Shown in pieces: positions 60,977 through 64,000 of a stretch of 64,000 bases of DNA (positions within the stretch are counted from its first letter, which is position 1; every line of letters starts with the position of its first letter). A program made the position numbers and the translations under genes. The notes beneath the pieces are model-generated. The model searched no databases and was not told where the DNA came from. It saw only the letters and a list, made by a program, of their open reading frames with translations. The stretch is from contig NC_054881.1 in NCBI RefSeq assembly GCF_018320785.1, positions 14,508,275-14,572,274 of the forward strand, written 5' to 3'. This DNA comes from Cheilinus undulatus (lineage: Eukaryota; Chordata; Actinopteri; Labriformes; Labridae).

Positions 60977-62230
60977 CACTATATTGCCAAAAGTATTCAC
61001 TCACCCATCCAAATAATTAAAATCAGGTGTTCCAATCATTTCCATGGCCACAGGTGTAAAAAATCAAGCACCTAGGCATGCAGATTGCTTCTACAAACAT
61101 TTGTGAAAGAATGGGTCGCTCTGAGGAGCTCAGTGAATTCCAGCGTGGTACTGTGATAGGATGCCACCTGTGCAACAAGTCCAGTCATGAAATTTCCTCG
61201 CTCCTAAAACTTCCACAGTCAACTGTCAGTGGTATTATAACAAAGTGGAAGCAATTGGGAATGACAGCAACTCAGCCACGAAGTGGTAGGCCATGTAAAA
61301 TGACATGCAGGGTCAGCGGATGCTAAGGCGCATAGTGTGCAGAGGTCGCCAACTTTCTGCAGAGTCAATCGCTACAGACCTCCAAACTTCATGTGGCCTT
61401 CAGATTAGCTCAAGAACAGCACATAGAGAACTTCATGGAATGGGTTTCCATGGTCGCACAGCAACTGCACCAAAGCCATACATCACCAAGTGCAAGGCAA
61501 AGCATTGGATGCAATGGTGTAAAGTACGCCACCACTGGACAAGAGAGCAATGGAGACACGTTCTCTGGAGTGATGAATCGCACTTCTCCATCTGGCAATC
61601 TGGTGGACAAGTCTGGGTTTGGTGGTTGCCAGGGAACAGTACTTGTCTGACTACATTGTCCCAAGTGTAAAGTTTGGTGGAGGGGGGAATTATGGTGTGG
61701 GGTTGTTTTTCAGGAGCTGGGCTTGGCCCCTTAGTTCCAGTGAAAGGACCTCTGAATGCTTCAGCATACCAAGAGGTTTTGGACAATTCCATGCTCCCAA
61801 CTTTGTGGGAACAGTTTGGGGATGGCCCCTTCCTGTTCCAACATGACTGTGCACCAGTGCACAAAGCAACGTCCATAAAGACATGGATGAGAGAGTTTGG
61901 TGTGGATGAACTTGACTGGCCTGCATAGAGTCCTGACCTCAATCTGATAGAACACCTTTGGGATGAATTAGAGCGGAGACTGAGAGCCAGGCCTTCTCGT
62001 CCAACATCAGTGTGTGACTTCACAAATGCACTTCTGGAAGAATGGTCAAAAATTCCCATAAACACACTCCTTAACCTTGGGGAAAGCCTTCCCAGAACAG
62101 TTGAAGCTGTTCTAGCTGCAAAAGGTGGACCGACGTCATATTAAACCCTATGGATTAAGAATGGGATGCCATTTAAGTTCATATGCGAGTCAAGGCAGAT
62201 GAGCGAATACTTTTGGCAACATAGTGTGTA
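60977..62230 (+). mobile_element. Full-length but dead Tc1 transposon
   Basis: The left terminus has CACTATATTGCCAAAAG continuing to TATTCACTC. The right terminus inverts it (GAGCGAATACTTTTGGCAAC then ATAGTG). TA lies before the left end (60975-60976) and at 62229-62230. The 1.25-kb length and single transposase gene are typical of Tc1. It is the best preserved transposon in the window, hence probably the youngest Tc1. Confidence 0.93.
61111..62144 (+). pseudogene. Tc1 transposase pseudogene (DD34E)
   Basis: The start is MGRSEELSEFQRG and the end GGPTSY. An N-terminal paired-like DNA-binding region (QSTVSGIITKWKQLG) and a GRP hook are followed by the DDE domain. The catalytic codons are visible: Asp in WSDES (61572-61574), Asp in FQHDCAP (61845-61847) and Glu in LIEHLWDE (61950-61952), with exactly 34 residues between the last two. 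Damage: a frame change near 61300, a compensating pair of frame changes between about 61630 and 61690, and an in-frame TAG at 61926-61928. It cannot make an intact enzyme. Confidence 0.92.
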
Positions 62231-62244
62231 TGAAAACATTTTCA

Positions 62245-62980
62245 TTACCTCCGCCAAGGAGGTTATGTGATCAGGTGGGTTTGTTCGTTTGTTAGTTAGT
62301 TTGTCAGTTTGTTCGCGACATAACTCAAAAAGTCATGGACGGATTTTGATGAAATTTTCAGGAAATGTCAGAAAAGGCATAAGGAAGACCTGATTAGATT
62401 TTGGGACTGATCCAGATAACCGTCTGGATCCAGGAATTTTTTAAAGGATTCTTTACTGTTGGGAGATAGGGCTAATGGCCGAGGTCTGCACTGTTACCAC
62501 TTCCCACCAGGAGATGGCGGACAGGAGTAACTTCAATCCCAGAAGCATGTTTTTGGTGTCTATTTTAAGTTTTGGAGTTTATAGAGTTTGAAAGACACAC
62601 GCCCAGTCAAGGAGACGAGTCGGAGTGTAACTGAGAGAAAGACAGCGAATTGTAGTGAGAATACTCACAATGCTGGGAGGAATAGAGGACTATTCACCCT
62701 CTGCCATGACTTTCAGTCATCTAGTGAGACCATGGGTGAGACTGTCAGTGCATCTGTTGGCTAGGCAGGCAATGCTTCCACCATGACAGTCCACACGTAG
62801 CGAAGCCAATGCATTGCTTCACTGTGACTCCACCCCACCGGGGAGGGAGTAATTGGTGAAATAGAATTTGGGAGTGACCTGGATCGCTGTCTGGATCCAG
62901 GAATGTTTTTAAAGGATCCTTCATTGTTGGGAGATAGGGCTAATGGTGGAGGTCTGCACTCTCTTAGTGCTTTTCTAGTT
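62245..62980. repeat. Dispersed fish repeat with a duplicated segment
   Basis: It begins ATTACCTCCGCCAAGGAGG. The segment at 62395-62492 (CGTCTGGATCCAGGAATT, GGGAGATAGGGCTAATGG) recurs directly at 62866-62980. About 370 bp of unrelated sequence lies between. The whole resembles a common fish repeat in which a second insertion has split and duplicated the 3' part. Confidence 0.7.
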
Positions 62981-64000
62981 ATTTTATCGATTCAATAAGT
63001 AAATTCCTGAGAGAACAATTAAGTTTAATACAGACTGTTTCATTCCTTATTATACCATAAAGAACCCACATCTTTACAATGCTGAAGCAGTTCCTATAGA
63101 AAAACATGTATTAAAGTTTATTCCTCTGTATCAGACCACTGCTTCAAAGCTATTACAGCAGTTACCGACATTTTTAACCTATCAAGAGCGTGCTGACATC
63201 ATTTCAAAGGTTGCTTTTTCACTCTGTGCACTGTTGTTAAACCCTGGCTGTCACATTTTCACAGCTCTTGTTTAAATCTTTATGTTCGTGAGGTACATTG
63301 AGAACATGAGATGCAATGTGATAACAGTTTGTGATATTTTGAGCTTCAACAGATTTAGTTGAAGCCTAAATACTTTGCATGGATAGCTTTTATAGCTGAA
63401 AATACCATGAAGCATACACATCATTCTATGATGATCTCCAGACAGGCACAGTGGAAGTCTGCAGATAAAGTGTTTGGCATTATAATACACCGAAATTCAT
63501 GTGGTAATTATTGTCAGATTTCAGGGTAGTAGGCCTCCGCGTTCCAGAGAAGGTGTGGACTCTCCTGTTTTCCCACTGGGAGCGGTTGGGAATGTGTGAC
63601 CTTTTCCATGGATTGCCGTTTTTCAGGCCCTGGATTGACTCTCTGGAAACAAGCCTGCGATTGGTGCAAACATTCATAGATGACAATAATAATCCTGAAT
63701 ATCAGCACGTAGGCGCAGGATGATCCATGGTTTGTAGGAGAGAGGAGACAGTGGTGTTGGGAAATTCCCGTCTCTTAAAAAACAGGGAACTCCTAATAAA
63801 TTTTCTGTGCAATAGGAGAGGAGAAACATAAATGTCACCAGCGTTTCTTCAAACCTCCCAATGGTACGAACTTTAACATTCAAACATAAATCTGGATGTC
63901 GATGGCTAAACTCTGGAAGAAAAGGGGAAAAAAGGGAATCTCTTAGAAGATTAAGAGGAAAGACATGGAAAATTACAGTCAGAAAAGTGATTAAAGGTCA
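62981..64000. other. Gene-free end of the window
   Basis: No gene is recognised. Segment 63490-63900 is of balanced composition without repeats and could be a conserved noncoding element of the klf4 upstream desert; this is only a guess from composition. Confidence 0.45.

Noticed and set aside
61433..62065. 210-codon minus-strand open frame
   Set aside because: Antisense to the Tc1 transposase pseudogene.

Overview
The window is vertebrate nuclear DNA, almost certainly from a ray-finned (probably acanthomorph) fish. Three intron-containing genes are supported by their splice structure and protein similarity. Introns and spacers are AT-rich and packed with typical teleost repeats: Tc1 copies, hAT elements, TTAA-flanked miniature elements, a Rex3-like LINE fragment and tRNA-derived SINEs. 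There are no bacterial features, tRNA or rRNA genes, or CRISPR arrays.

Layout. (1) Positions 1-17964 (+) hold the 3' eleven coding exons of a LIMP-2-type CD36-family receptor (scarb2-like); its 5' exons lie left of the window. A long 3' UTR containing a hAT element follows, to about 21.4 kb. (2) Positions 23631-32245 (+) hold a complete ten-exon rad23b (386 aa). It encodes the ubiquitin-receptor partner of XPC, with UBL, UBA1, XPC-binding and UBA2 domains. Intron 1 carries a hAT nested inside another hAT. (3) Positions 41421-38408 (-) hold a complete five-exon klf4 (444 aa), convergent with rad23b. It has a 5-nt first coding exon, a polyglutamine tract, a SUMO consensus and three C-terminal C2H2 fingers. 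A TATA box and a 42-codon upstream ORF lie in front of it. The adjacency of rad23b and klf4 matches human RAD23B-KLF4 on chromosome 9. (4) Positions 42-64 kb form a gene-free region upstream of klf4, with dead Tc1 copies, a hAT inside a Tc1, a roughly 77-bp minisatellite interrupted by a mobile element, TTAA elements and one GC-rich block at 54.9-55.6 kb that may be regulatory.

The genes are not an operon. LIMP-2 proteins are lysosomal membrane receptors, RAD23B acts in DNA repair and proteasome shuttling, and KLF4 is a transcription factor, so the grouping reflects synteny. I found no new multi-gene system. The most checkable oddities are a GC-AG intron and a changed cytosolic tail in the scarb2-like gene, upstream ORFs in front of rad23b and klf4, the two conserved klf4 start codons, and several datable nested insertions.
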